54,689 nt of DNA from an uncultured Paracoccaceae bacterium. Its GTDB lineage: Bacteria > Pseudomonadota > Alphaproteobacteria > Rhodobacterales > Rhodobacteraceae. Shown in pieces: positions 7,762 through 16,266 of this stretch (positions are counted from its first letter, which is position 1; the number at the start of each line of letters is the position of its first letter). Both the position numbers and the translations under genes were made by a program. The stretch covers positions 1 through 54,689 of the forward strand of contig OY288173.1 in assembly GCA_958439195.1 (NCBI GenBank), read 5' to 3'. Below the pieces are notes generated by a model. That model saw only the letters and a list, made by a program, of their open reading frames with translations, did not search any database and was not told where the DNA came from.

Positions 7762-8610
7762 TTACAGCCACTCGCCCTTGACCATCTGGCGGTAAACTGA
7801 CCGCAGCCAGCTATCCCCCACCGCCTCTGGATTCAGACCCCGGCCCTTCAACAGGCGGAAACTGTCATCATAGAACGGCGATGCCTGATAGTTGAACCCA
7901 AGGATCGCCCCGGCCATCTGCGCCTCTTGCGTAAAGCCAAGCGCCAGATAGGACTCGACCAAACGATGCAACGCTTCGGCGGTATGGGTCGTGGTCTGGA
8001 AATCCTGCACCACGGCACGGAACCGGTTGATCGCCGCCGTGTAATTGCCCCGCTTCAGGTAATACCGCCCGATCTCCATTTCCTTCGCCGCCAGATGGTC
8101 GAAGGCCAGTTCGAACTTCAGCATCGCCGAACGCGCATAATCGCTGTCAGGGTATTGCTCGATCACATCGCGCATCCCCGTCAGCGCCTGGAACGTCACG
8201 CCTTGGTCACGGCCCACATCGTCGATCTGGTCATAATAGCTTAGTGCCATCAGATACAGCGCATAGGGCGCATCCTCGTCACCCGGATAGAAATCCAGAT
8301 ACCGCTGCGATGCCGCCCGCGATTCTTCGTATTTCTTGGCCTTGTGATAGCTGAACGCCTGCATGATCAGCGCGCGCTTGGCGAATTCCGAATAGGGATA
8401 CAGCCGTTCCACTTCCTGGAAATAACGGATCGCCTCATCCGGGCGGCGTTCCGACGCCAGTCGCAATTCACCCTGCTTGTAGATCTCTTCGGCGGTGAAA
8501 CTGTCGAGAGGCTGCTCCTGCCGCGCGCCGCACGCCGCCAGCGCCGAGGCAAGCACCGCCACGCCCAGGAACCGCGCGCCCAAAGTCACGCCCGATTTCA
8601 CGACTGCCAT
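7762..8610 (-). CDS. bamD: Outer membrane protein assembly factor BamD
   Basis: Essential lipoprotein of the BAM complex that inserts beta-barrel proteins into the outer membrane. From ATG 8610 the product is 282 residues with a signal peptide ending in the lipobox ALAAC (Cys27), then TPR-like helices (EEIYKQGELRLASERRPDEA, ALIMQAFSYHKAKKYEESRA, ALYLMALSYYDQIDDVGRDQ). In-frame ATGs at 8631 and 8661 are possible but would add a non-hydrophobic extension before the signal peptide. It lies between lpxC and recN on the same strand, with 143 bases to the lpxC stop. Confidence 0.95.
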   Translation of the reverse strand: MAVVKSGVTLGARFLGVAVLASALAACGARQEQPLDSFTAEEIYKQGELRLASERRPDEAIRYFQEVERLYPYSEFAKRALIMQAFSYHKAKKYEESRAASQRYLDFYPGDEDAPYALYLMALSYYDQIDDVGRDQGVTFQALTGMRDVIEQYPDSDYARSAMLKFELAFDHLAAKEMEIGRYYLKRGNYTAAINRFRAVVQDFQTTTHTAEALHRLVESYLALGFTQEAQMAGAILGFNYQASPFYDDSFRLLKGRGLNPEAVGDSWLRSVYRQMVKGEWL

Positions 8611-8753
8611 CTTCCGCCTACCCCACGTCATTCCTTGCACGCGCCGGGGGCTTCCCGCCACGCCCGTGTTCTTGCAGACGTCCTAGCACAGAAAAATCCG
8701 GGGCGCAAAACGGCTTTCACGCTTCACGCAACCGTCAGGCATGGTTTGGCAAA

Positions 8754-9674
8754 TCAGGCACGGTTTGGCAAATCCGCCGAATGCACGCCCACACCCGGCA
8801 GCTTGCACCCAGTTTGTTCGCCCACCTCAACCATAGTCCAGGATTCCGGTGCCGCGAACAGCGCCCGCAACAGCTTGTTGGTCAGCGCGTGGCCGGCACG
8901 AATGCCGGTATAACGGCCCAGAATCGGCGCGCCCGCCAAGAACAGATCGCCCATCGCATCCAGCATCTTGTGGCGCACCGGCTCATCCTCGTGGCGCAGC
9001 CCACCGGGGCTAAGGACCTGATCGCCGTCAAACACCACCGCGTTTTCCAGCGTGCCGCCCAGGGCCAGGCCATTGGCCCGCATCGCATCCACATCAACCT
9101 GCCGACAGAACGTCCGGCTGTCCGACAGTTCGCGCACAAAGGCACCGTTCGCCAGGCTCATGCGCTTTTCCTGCCGCCCGATGGCGGCTTCGTCAAACTC
9201 GATCGAGAAATTCATTTCCAGATTGTCGGCCGGTTCCAGCCGCGCCACAGCCGCGCCATCGCGCACCTCGATGGGGCGCAGCACACGAATGGCCCGCACC
9301 GCAGCATCCTGCCCGGTGATCCCGGCCTGCAAGAACCCTTCGACAAACGGCATGGCCGACCCGTCAAGGATCGGCACTTCCGGCCCGTCAATTTCAATCA
9401 GCGCGTTATGCACCGCACAGCCGGACAGCGCCGCCATGACATGCTCGATGGTCGATACCGACACACCCTCCGCATTGGCCACCAGCGTGCACAGCTTCGA
9501 CGGAATCACCTGATCCCACAGCGCCGCCACCCGCGCCTCGCCCTCTGTCACATCCGTGCGCAGGAAAACGATCCCGTGTCCGGTCTGCGCAGGACGGACA
9601 GTCATCCGCACCGGCTTGCCGCCATGCAGGCCAAGCCCGGTAAATGTGACGGCTGTTTTCAACGTGCGTTGCAA
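8754..9674 (-). CDS. lpxC: UDP-3-O-acyl-N-acetylglucosamine deacetylase
   Basis: Zinc-dependent deacetylase catalysing the committed step of lipid A synthesis in the cytoplasm. The 306-residue product begins MQRTLKTAVTFTGLGLHGGK, like other LpxC proteins, and carries zinc-ligand motifs TIEHVMAAL (His78) and HKMLDAMGD near residue 235. The initiation codon at the conserved N-terminus is TTG (9672-9674), a weak start that may keep synthesis low for an enzyme whose dosage matters. It lies downstream of the ftsZ terminator, so it probably has its own promoter in 9675-9860, where an imperfect inverted repeat is present. Confidence 0.96.
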   Translation of the reverse strand: MQRTLKTAVTFTGLGLHGGKPVRMTVRPAQTGHGIVFLRTDVTEGEARVAALWDQVIPSKLCTLVANAEGVSVSTIEHVMAALSGCAVHNALIEIDGPEVPILDGSAMPFVEGFLQAGITGQDAAVRAIRVLRPIEVRDGAAVARLEPADNLEMNFSIEFDEAAIGRQEKRMSLANGAFVRELSDSRTFCRQVDVDAMRANGLALGGTLENAVVFDGDQVLSPGGLRHEDEPVRHKMLDAMGDLFLAGAPILGRYTGIRAGHALTNKLLRALFAAPESWTMVEVGEQTGCKLPGVGVHSADLPNRA

Positions 9675-9773
9675 GGTCGGTCTATCCCGGTGTCGTTTCT
9701 TTTTGCTCTATCGGGCAAGGCTCGTCCGAAAGGCGATCCACAGACCAATCCCGGCCCCTACATCGCTTGCTCT

Positions 9774-9803
9774 AGTTAAGTTGCTGCACCTGCGAACTCA
9801 ACT
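9774..9803. promoter_or_regulatory. Imperfect inverted repeat upstream of lpxC
   Basis: AGTTAAGTT (9774-9782) and AACTCAACT (9795-9803) form an inverted repeat with one mismatch, 100-130 bases upstream of the lpxC TTG start. A direct repeat GTGAC/GTGTGAC follows at about 9811-9826. Position and shape suggest an operator or promoter region for lpxC; no known consensus was matched. Confidence 0.4.
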
Positions 9804-9861
9804 CACTCTTTGTGACGAAGTGTGACAGCCGTAAATTCTGCACAAGCCATTGATTTTGCAA

Positions 9862-9891
9862 TGAAAAACCCGGCCGCACCGGGCCGGGTTT
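9862..9891 (-). terminator. Intrinsic terminator of ftsZ
   Basis: On the minus strand AAACCCGGCC and GGCCGGGTTT pair around a six-base loop and run directly into a T-run (TTTTTCATTG). This is the clearest rho-independent terminator in the window. It starts about 30 bases after the ftsZ stop and separates ftsZ from lpxC transcription. Confidence 0.85.
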
Positions 9892-9922
9892 CAGTCAGTG
9901 TTACAGACACGTCAGGTGCGTT

Positions 9923-11575
9923 TCAGTTCGCCTGACGGCGCAGGAAGGCCGGAATCTCGATCCGCTCCTGATCTGCGCTCATTTCCGGCTCGTCGTCATA
10001 GCCCTGAACCTGGGGCTGCTGGCGCACGGCATTGCTTTGCACGTCGCCATGCCCGCCACCCGCCATGCGGTTGATCAGCGACCCGATGCCAAAGCGCGGA
10101 CGCGGGGCTTCGGCCTGCGGTTTTGCTGCCGGGGCCTGCACCCGTGGCGGCTGCGCCGTCGGGCGGGATTGGCCCTGCATTCCAGGGGCCTTGCTCACCG
10201 CGGCCTGCAATCGCGCCAAAGCCTCGGGGGTGGGGGTGCCTGGGGCACGCGCCGGGCGCGGGGCCATAAAGCTGCCTGCGTCCTGATCCAGCGCGGCGGC
10301 CATCCGTGCCGTCTGGGCAGGCGCTTGCGCAGGCATCGGCGCGGGCTGCGGGCGATAGGCCGGGGGCGGCAGATCGTCCGCCATATCCATTTCCGGCTCT
10401 GCCTCAAAGGCCGGGGCCGGGTCGAACAGCGACGGCTCCGGCGTTGCCTGCATCGCAGGCTCCGGCTGCGGGGCCGACATCTGGGCGTGCATCGGCGCGG
10501 GCGCCACATGCTGCACGGTCAACGGCACATCGCGGCGCGTGTCCGCTTGCGGCAAGGGTGCTGCCATGCTGCGGCGGGCCACCGGGGCCTCCTGCTTGGC
10601 GGCACGGCTTACGTCGATTCCGGTCGCCACGACGGAAACGCGGATCGCGCCTTCCATCGTCTCATCCAGCGTGGAACCCACGATGATATTGGCCTCCGGG
10701 TCCACCTTTTCGCGGATGATGTTGGCGGCTTCGTCCAGCTCAAACAGGGTCAGGTCATAGCCGCCGGTGATGTTGATCAGCACGCCCTTCGCACCGTTCA
10801 GCGAAATCTCGTCCAGCAGCGGGTTGGCAATCGCCTTTTCGGCGGCCTGCACGGCGCGATCTTCGCCCTGCGCTTCGCCGGTGCCCATCATCGCCTTGCC
10901 CATCTCGTCCATCACGGCGCGCACATCGGCAAAGTCCAGGTTGATCAGGCCCGGCCGCACCATCAGATCGGTCACGCCCTTTACGCCCTGATACAGCACA
11001 TCATCGGCCATTGCGAAGGCTTCGGTAAAGGTCGTGCGCTCATTGGCCAGACGGAACAGGTTCTGGTTCGGAATGATGATCAGCGTATCAACAACCTTTT
11101 GCAGTGCCTCGATCCCGTCCTCGGCCTGCTTCATCCGCTTGGCGCCCTCAAACTGGAAGGGCTTGGTCACAACGCCAACGGTCAGAACGCCCAATTCCCG
11201 CGCGGCCTGCGCGATGATCGGGGCCGCCCCGGTCCCGGTGCCGCCGCCCATGCCTGCGGTGATGAAACACATATGCGCACCGGCCAGGTGATCGACGATC
11301 TCTTCAATCGTTTCTTCCGCCGCCGCCGCACCAACCTGCGGCCGCGCGCCTGCGCCCAAACCTTCGGTGACCTTCAAACCCATCTGGATGCGCGCGTGGG
11401 CACGGCTGTGCTTCAACGCCTGCGCATCGGTGTTGGCCACCACGAACTCGACCCCTTCCAGATTCTTGTCGATCATGTTGTTCACGGCGTTCCCGCCTGC
11501 CCCACCAACGCCAAAGACGGTGATGCGCGGCTTCAGCTCTTCCTGCTGCGAGGTCATCATCAGATTAAGGGTCAT
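9923..11575 (-). CDS. ftsZ: Cell division protein FtsZ
   Basis: Tubulin-like GTPase forming the Z ring at mid-cell. The 550-residue product has the GTP-binding signature GGGTGTGAAP (residues 110-119), an upstream VFGVGGAGGNAVNNM loop and synergy-loop region NLDFADVRAVM. A long Ala/Pro/Gln-rich linker (about residues 330-530) leads to the C-terminal peptide IEIPAFLRRQ that binds FtsA and other partners. ATG 11575 follows GGCGGAG; a longer in-frame reading to 11680 has no conserved residues. The long linker is usual for alphaproteobacteria. Two DnaA-box-like 9-mers lie 85-105 bases upstream. Confidence 0.98.
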   Translation of the reverse strand: MTLNLMMTSQQEELKPRITVFGVGGAGGNAVNNMIDKNLEGVEFVVANTDAQALKHSRAHARIQMGLKVTEGLGAGARPQVGAAAAEETIEEIVDHLAGAHMCFITAGMGGGTGTGAAPIIAQAARELGVLTVGVVTKPFQFEGAKRMKQAEDGIEALQKVVDTLIIIPNQNLFRLANERTTFTEAFAMADDVLYQGVKGVTDLMVRPGLINLDFADVRAVMDEMGKAMMGTGEAQGEDRAVQAAEKAIANPLLDEISLNGAKGVLINITGGYDLTLFELDEAANIIREKVDPEANIIVGSTLDETMEGAIRVSVVATGIDVSRAAKQEAPVARRSMAAPLPQADTRRDVPLTVQHVAPAPMHAQMSAPQPEPAMQATPEPSLFDPAPAFEAEPEMDMADDLPPPAYRPQPAPMPAQAPAQTARMAAALDQDAGSFMAPRPARAPGTPTPEALARLQAAVSKAPGMQGQSRPTAQPPRVQAPAAKPQAEAPRPRFGIGSLINRMAGGGHGDVQSNAVRQQPQVQGYDDEPEMSADQERIEIPAFLRRQAN

Positions 11576-11660
11576 TGCCACTCCGCCTGCTGTACGTTGG
11601 TTCGCCGTTTTTTGCCGTCCGGCTGTCAGTCGCGCCTGTCCCGGGCGCAGGAATCCGAAT

Positions 11661-11681
11661 TTATCCACGATTCTATCCACA
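11661..11681. promoter_or_regulatory. Two DnaA-box-like 9-mers upstream of ftsZ
   Basis: TTATCCACG (11661-11669) and CTATCCACA (11673-11681) each differ by one base from the DnaA box TTATCCACA and lie in the same orientation, in the ftsA-ftsZ spacer. DnaA is known to act on ftsZ transcription in Caulobacter; a similar link here is an inference from these sites. Confidence 0.45.
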
Positions 11682-11782
11682 AGGGGGCCTCAGGTCACGC
11701 GAAAAACAACAAATCGACACAAAATATGGGGAAATGTGTCCCGCATTCAGCGGGATTTCGCCAGCAACACAGTATCTGGTCG

Positions 11783-13117
11783 TTACCAGTTGTCCTTGAA
11801 CCATTTGAAGGCCCTTTTCAACGACCGCGCGGGATACCGCTCACTCGGAATCTCAAAGTCCCACCACTCATCCTGCGGATGTGCCGCGAACAGGCACAGC
11901 CCCACGGCGCTGGCAAAGGGCGCGCCTGTCGCCGCTTGCGGCAGACCCTGCACCCGCAGCGGGCGGCCCAGCCGCACCTGCTGGCCCAGAATGCGCGCGG
12001 CCAGCCCGTCCAGCCCCGGTATCTGGCTTGCCCCGCCCGTCAGCACGATCTGCTGGCTCGGCAGGTATTCAAACCCCGCCGCATCCAGCCGCGACCGCGC
12101 CTCTTCCAGAATTTCCTCGACCCGCGGCCGCATGATCCCAATCAGCTCCGTCCGGCTGATCTGGCGGCGGTCCTTTTCCCAATCGCCGCTTTCGCCCCCG
12201 GTCTCGATCATCTCGCGGTCGTCCATGCTCGTGGCATAGACCCCGCCATGCTTGGTCTTGATCTTTTCCGCCATCGACATCGGGATCTGCAATCCCTTGG
12301 AAATGTCCGATGTCACATGATCCCCGCCCAGCCGAACTGAATCGGCAAAGATCATGTGCTTTTTCATAAAGATCGAAATACCCGTCGATCCGCCGCCCAT
12401 GTCGATGCAGGCCGCGCCCAGCTCCTGCTCATCCTCGACCATCGACGAAATGCCCGACACATAGGCCGATGACGCGATGCCAGCCAGTTCCAGATCGCAC
12501 CGCTTGATGCAGTAAAGCAGGTTCTGCACCACGGCCCCATCCACCGACAGCAGATGCATGTCGCAGGCCAGCCGGTTGCCGATCTGCCCGCGCGGATCGC
12601 CCAACCCCGTGCGATGATCCAGCGCAAAATTGACCGGCTGCGCATGCAGCACCTCGCGCCCCGGCCCCAGGTCCGGCACATCACAGGCCGCCAGCACACG
12701 GGCCACGTCCTGCTCCGTCACGACGGAATCCTGCAAATCCCACTCGCCCGCCAGCCCATAGCTGCGCGGCTCGGCCCCAGAAAAACAGGCGATCACATGA
12801 TCCACCCGCACATTGGCCATCTTCTGCGCCGCCTGCACCGCGGTGCGGATGGCGCGTTCCGTCTCGTTCATCACGGCGATTTCGCCGAACTTCACCCCGC
12901 GGGACCGGGTGGTTGCCGCCCCGATCACCCGAAATGACGACTGCCCCGCCATCGGCCCCACGCCATCCGCCTCACGCAAACGCTCCGGTCCGTCAAAGCG
13001 CAGGATCAGACAGGCGATCTTTGATGTCCCCACATCCAGAACCGCCACCACGCCGCGTTGCATCGCTGCCCGCCGCATATGCCGCATCGCCCGCTGGGAT
13101 TCATAAAGCCCGGTCAT
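11783..13117 (-). CDS. ftsA: Cell division protein FtsA
   Basis: Actin-like ATPase that tethers FtsZ to the inner membrane and recruits late division proteins. The 444-residue product has the phosphate-1 loop VVAVLDVGTSKIACLIL (near residue 24), adenosine and phosphate-2 motifs (ACIDMGGGSTGISIF, IVLTGGASQIPGL) and a basic amphipathic C-terminal tail (SLKRAFKWFKDNW) typical of the membrane-targeting helix. It overlaps the ftsQ stop by four bases (ATGA), so the two are translationally coupled. A 207-base spacer with DnaA-box-like sites follows before ftsZ. Confidence 0.97.
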   Translation of the reverse strand: MTGLYESQRAMRHMRRAAMQRGVVAVLDVGTSKIACLILRFDGPERLREADGVGPMAGQSSFRVIGAATTRSRGVKFGEIAVMNETERAIRTAVQAAQKMANVRVDHVIACFSGAEPRSYGLAGEWDLQDSVVTEQDVARVLAACDVPDLGPGREVLHAQPVNFALDHRTGLGDPRGQIGNRLACDMHLLSVDGAVVQNLLYCIKRCDLELAGIASSAYVSGISSMVEDEQELGAACIDMGGGSTGISIFMKKHMIFADSVRLGGDHVTSDISKGLQIPMSMAEKIKTKHGGVYATSMDDREMIETGGESGDWEKDRRQISRTELIGIMRPRVEEILEEARSRLDAAGFEYLPSQQIVLTGGASQIPGLDGLAARILGQQVRLGRPLRVQGLPQAATGAPFASAVGLCLFAAHPQDEWWDFEIPSERYPARSLKRAFKWFKDNW

Positions 13118-14031
13118 AATTCGCTCCCGCTCACATCAATGCCCAATGCCTTGCGGTGTTCATTCAGCGCGAATGGCGCCAACCGAAGCACGGGTCGTTT
13201 GTCATTTCTCAGATCGACGGTCAGCACATCCCGCGCCAGCACGTCCTCGGCCTTGTCCAGCGCCATCAGCCGCTCCAGCGCGGCCACGGCACCCACCGCC
13301 GGCAGCATGATCTTCTGGTTGCGGTCCAGCACCAGATCCCACCGCCGTTCACCCATCCGCACCAAGCCCCGCACCCGCGGCAGGATTGCCTGCGCCGCCG
13401 CGAAAATCTCCAGCGCCTCGTCCGTGGCCTGATCCGCGCCATCGCCCGCGATCAGCGGCAGATCGGGCCGGTCCGACCGCGCCGCCAGCCCCGCCACGCG
13501 GAACCCGCCCTCGTCCAGCATCTCCAGCCGTTCACCCTGCCGCCAGACGACCACCGGCTTCCGCTCGGTGATGGCCACCTGCAACACCCCGCCTGACCGC
13601 ACCCGCACATCCGCCTGCGCCACAGCGTCCAGCTCTTCCACCCGCGCCCGCACGGCATCCAGATCGATGTCGAACGAGGACAGCGGCAGCTTCACATCCA
13701 CCCGCCCCCGGATCGCTTCGGCCAATTCCGGCGATGCCCCCTCGACCGACACCAGCCCCACCATGAATTCCGGTCGGTTCTGGAACTTGTCCTTCAGGTC
13801 GGTATAAATCCCCACCACCGCCGCGCGGCGATCGGCATTCCCGGCGTAAAGCCCCACCGCCAGCGCCAGCAGGAACACCGGCAACCCCACCCGCGCCATC
13901 ACACGGAAATAGGGCGTCAGCCACAGCCGCTGCATCCGATAGGCCCAAACCGACGGCGCCGGGTCGCGGCGCGGCGCACGATTGTAAACCCTCGGCCCCG
14001 CTTTGGGGAAATCGGGCCTCACCGGTTGCAT
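13114..14031 (-). CDS. ftsQ: Cell division protein FtsQ
   Basis: Bitopic inner-membrane protein linking cytoplasmic and periplasmic parts of the divisome. The 305-residue product has a basic cytoplasmic tail, one membrane helix (about residues 45-64, VGLPVFLLALAVGLYAG), a POTRA domain beginning near FMVGLVSVEGASPELAEAI and a beta domain. ATG 14031 (MQPVRPDFPK) is preferred over 14058, because its start overlaps the ddl stop by 13 bases, as expected in this packed operon. The stop overlaps ftsA by four bases. Confidence 0.94.
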   Translation of the reverse strand: MQPVRPDFPKAGPRVYNRAPRRDPAPSVWAYRMQRLWLTPYFRVMARVGLPVFLLALAVGLYAGNADRRAAVVGIYTDLKDKFQNRPEFMVGLVSVEGASPELAEAIRGRVDVKLPLSSFDIDLDAVRARVEELDAVAQADVRVRSGGVLQVAITERKPVVVWRQGERLEMLDEGGFRVAGLAARSDRPDLPLIAGDGADQATDEALEIFAAAQAILPRVRGLVRMGERRWDLVLDRNQKIMLPAVGAVAALERLMALDKAEDVLARDVLTVDLRNDKRPVLRLAPFALNEHRKALGIDVSGSEL

Positions 14032-14939
14032 GACGCATCCTCCACGATCCAGCGGCACAATTCGGGGAAGGAAATCCCCACATGCGCCGCCTGCTCTGGC
14101 GACAGCGACGTGGGCGTCATCCCCGGCTGGGTATTCGTCTCCAAAAGGATCAGCCCCGCCAATCCCCGCGCCTCATCCCAACGGAAATCCGTCCGGCTCA
14201 ACCCCCGGCAGCCCAGCGCCTGATGCGCGCGCACCGCATAATCCATGCAGGCCGCCGCAATCTCGTCCGGCACCTCGGCGGGCAGCACATGGCGGCTGCC
14301 ACCGGGCTTGTATTTCGCGTCATAATCATACCAGCCATCGGTGATGATGTCCGTCAGGCACAGCGCCCGGCCCCCCAGCACGCTGACTGTCATCTCGCGC
14401 CCCGGCGCATAAGTCTCGACCATCACCGTCGGTGGCATCTCCGACGCCAGTCGTGGCGCATTCGATCCGGGATGCACGATATAAACCCCGACCGAAGACC
14501 CCTCATTCACCGGCTTCACCACATAGGGCGCGGCCATCACATGACCCGCCTCCACCGCCTCGCGCGGCACAACGACACTCTCGACAATGGGCAACCCCGC
14601 CGCACGAAAGACTTCCTTCGCGCGCTGCTTGTCCATCGCCAGCGATGACGCCAGCACACCCGAATGCGTATAAGGAATCCGCATCCATTCCAGAATGCCC
14701 TGCACACAGCCATCTTCACCCCAGCGGCCATGCAGGGCATTGAAACAGACGTCCGGTTTGATTTCGCTCAGGCGCATACCCAGATCGAGGCCGGCATCGA
14801 CCTCAACCACATCATATCCCGCCTCGCGCAACGCCTTGGCGCATTCACGCCCTGTAACAAGAGAGACTTCCCGCTCTGCGGAAAGCCCACCCATTACCAC
14901 CGCCACGAGGGGGACGCTTCTGCCCGAAACGCCCGCCAT
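14019..14939 (-). CDS. ddl: D-alanine-D-alanine ligase
   Basis: ATP-grasp enzyme joining two D-alanines for the peptidoglycan stem peptide, in the cytoplasm. The 306-residue product has VVMGGLSAEREVSL near the N-terminus, FNALHGRWGEDGCVQG, VVKPVNEGSSVGVY in the ATP-grasp region and LLETNTQPGMTPTSL at the C-terminal metal site. The length is normal. It lies between murB (36-base gap upstream) and ftsQ (overlap), as in other Rhodobacteraceae. Confidence 0.97.
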   Translation of the reverse strand: MAGVSGRSVPLVAVVMGGLSAEREVSLVTGRECAKALREAGYDVVEVDAGLDLGMRLSEIKPDVCFNALHGRWGEDGCVQGILEWMRIPYTHSGVLASSLAMDKQRAKEVFRAAGLPIVESVVVPREAVEAGHVMAAPYVVKPVNEGSSVGVYIVHPGSNAPRLASEMPPTVMVETYAPGREMTVSVLGGRALCLTDIITDGWYDYDAKYKPGGSRHVLPAEVPDEIAAACMDYAVRAHQALGCRGLSRTDFRWDEARGLAGLILLETNTQPGMTPTSLSPEQAAHVGISFPELCRWIVEDASCNR

Positions 14940-14975
14940 GTTCGCCTCAACCGGGTCTATCGCCCGTTTTTGTCA

Positions 14976-15905
14976 TTAATCTGCGGTCGTTTCGCCGATC
15001 CGCATGATTTCCCACTCTAGCGTGATCCCGCTCGCTTGGAAAACCCTTTTTCGCACCTCTTCGCCCAATCCTTCCAGATCGGCGGCTGTCGCCCCGCCCG
15101 CATTGATCAGGAAATTGGAATGCATCTCGCTCATCTGCGCGCCACCCCGCCGCGCGCCGCGCATTCCGGCGTCGTCGATCACCTTCCAGGCTTTCAATTC
15201 ATGCGTGTCATCTGCGGTTCCGGTGGATGACCTCCCCAGCGGATTGCGAAAGGTCGATCCCGCCGAACGCTCCTTCGTGGGCTGGCTGGCATCGCGCTTG
15301 GCGATCTGCTCTGCCATCCGCGCCTCCAGCACCGATGGCTCCCCCGGCGGTGCCCTGAACGTCGCCGCCACAATCACCCACCCTTCAGGCAGGGTCGATT
15401 GCCGATAGCGCAACTGCAATTCCGCCGCCGGGATCACCACCACATCCCCCGCCCGCGTCACCGCCCGCACGCTTTCCAGATGATCGGCGACATAGCTGCC
15501 ATAACAGCCCGCATTCATCCGTACCGCCCCGCCGATGCTGCCGGGAATGGTGCGTAGAAACGTCAGGTCCAGCCCCGCCTCCGCCGCCCGCCGCGCCACA
15601 TGCGCATCCAGCGCCGCCGCCCCGGCCGTGACCCGATCACCGTCGACCACAATCCCGTTGAACCCGCGCCCCAGCCGGATCACCACCGCCCGGATGCCGC
15701 CATCCCGCACGATCAGGTTTGATCCCACCCCCATCGGAAACACCGTCACCGCTGGGTCCAGATCCCGCAGGAACGCGGCAAGATCTGCCTCATCCGCAGG
15801 CTGGAACAGCGCATCCGCTGGCCCGCCCACGCGCAGCCATGTCAGATCGGCCAAGGGGCGATGCTCGGTCAGGGTGCCACGCGGGATAGGGTAATGCTGT
15901 GTCAT
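14976..15905 (-). CDS. murB: UDP-N-acetylenolpyruvoylglucosamine reductase
   Basis: FAD- and NADPH-dependent reductase producing UDP-N-acetylmuramate in the cytoplasm. The 309-residue product has the FAD-binding region (PMGVGSNLIVRDGGI), RTIPGSIGGAVRMNAGCYG, the catalytic serine region AGSTFRNP and the C-terminal glutamate in GITLEWEIMRIG. ATG 15905 gives the usual N-terminus (LADLTWLRVGGPADALFQP). It is 103 bases downstream of the DUF2484 gene. Confidence 0.97.
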   Translation of the reverse strand: MTQHYPIPRGTLTEHRPLADLTWLRVGGPADALFQPADEADLAAFLRDLDPAVTVFPMGVGSNLIVRDGGIRAVVIRLGRGFNGIVVDGDRVTAGAAALDAHVARRAAEAGLDLTFLRTIPGSIGGAVRMNAGCYGSYVADHLESVRAVTRAGDVVVIPAAELQLRYRQSTLPEGWVIVAATFRAPPGEPSVLEARMAEQIAKRDASQPTKERSAGSTFRNPLGRSSTGTADDTHELKAWKVIDDAGMRGARRGGAQMSEMHSNFLINAGGATAADLEGLGEEVRKRVFQASGITLEWEIMRIGETTAD

Positions 15906-16008
15906 GCCGCTTGGTAGCCGCGCCCTGCCCCGAAATGCAAGCCGCCGCTTCGCCTGCGGTTACGCCGTGGCATATGTCATGGGAAGGACACGGGGCGAAA
16001 TCCCCGCC

Positions 16009-16266
16009 CTATTCCGCCGGCTCCGCAACCTTTCGGCGCAACCAGCGCACCAAATAGATCACAGGCCAACGCAGAACGCTGGCCCCCGCCGCCAGCAGAA
16101 CCATCCCCCAGATCGGTCCCGCCGTCCACGTTACCCAGCCAAGGATCGGAATACCCACCGCAATAAGCGCAAAGGCCCGCCGCCAATGATGGTTCCGGCT
16201 TGGCAGCATCGCTGCCACATTGGCCACGATCAACCACACAAAGGCAGCGGTCAGCGCCCAGCTCAT
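16009..16266 (-). CDS. DUF2484 family membrane protein
   Basis: Small inner-membrane protein of unknown function, 85 residues, with three hydrophobic stretches (LTAAFVWLIVANVAAMLPS, AFALIAVGIPILGWVTW, IWGMVLLAAGASVLRWPVIY) and a basic tail (RWLRRKVAEPAE). I recognise it as the DUF2484 gene regularly found between murB and murC in Rhodobacteraceae, which marks the lineage. ATG 16266 overlaps the murC stop by four bases (ATGA). Constant placement in the wall-precursor cluster suggests a link with envelope synthesis, but no activity is known. Confidence 0.88.
   Translation of the reverse strand: MSWALTAAFVWLIVANVAAMLPSRNHHWRRAFALIAVGIPILGWVTWTAGPIWGMVLLAAGASVLRWPVIYLVRWLRRKVAEPAE

Noticed and set aside
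10037..12340. A 767-codon open frame on the plus strand across ftsZ and ftsA
   Set aside because: It lies opposite two certain genes, has the His/Arg/Gln-rich composition typical of antisense frames in GC-rich DNA, and shows no domain.
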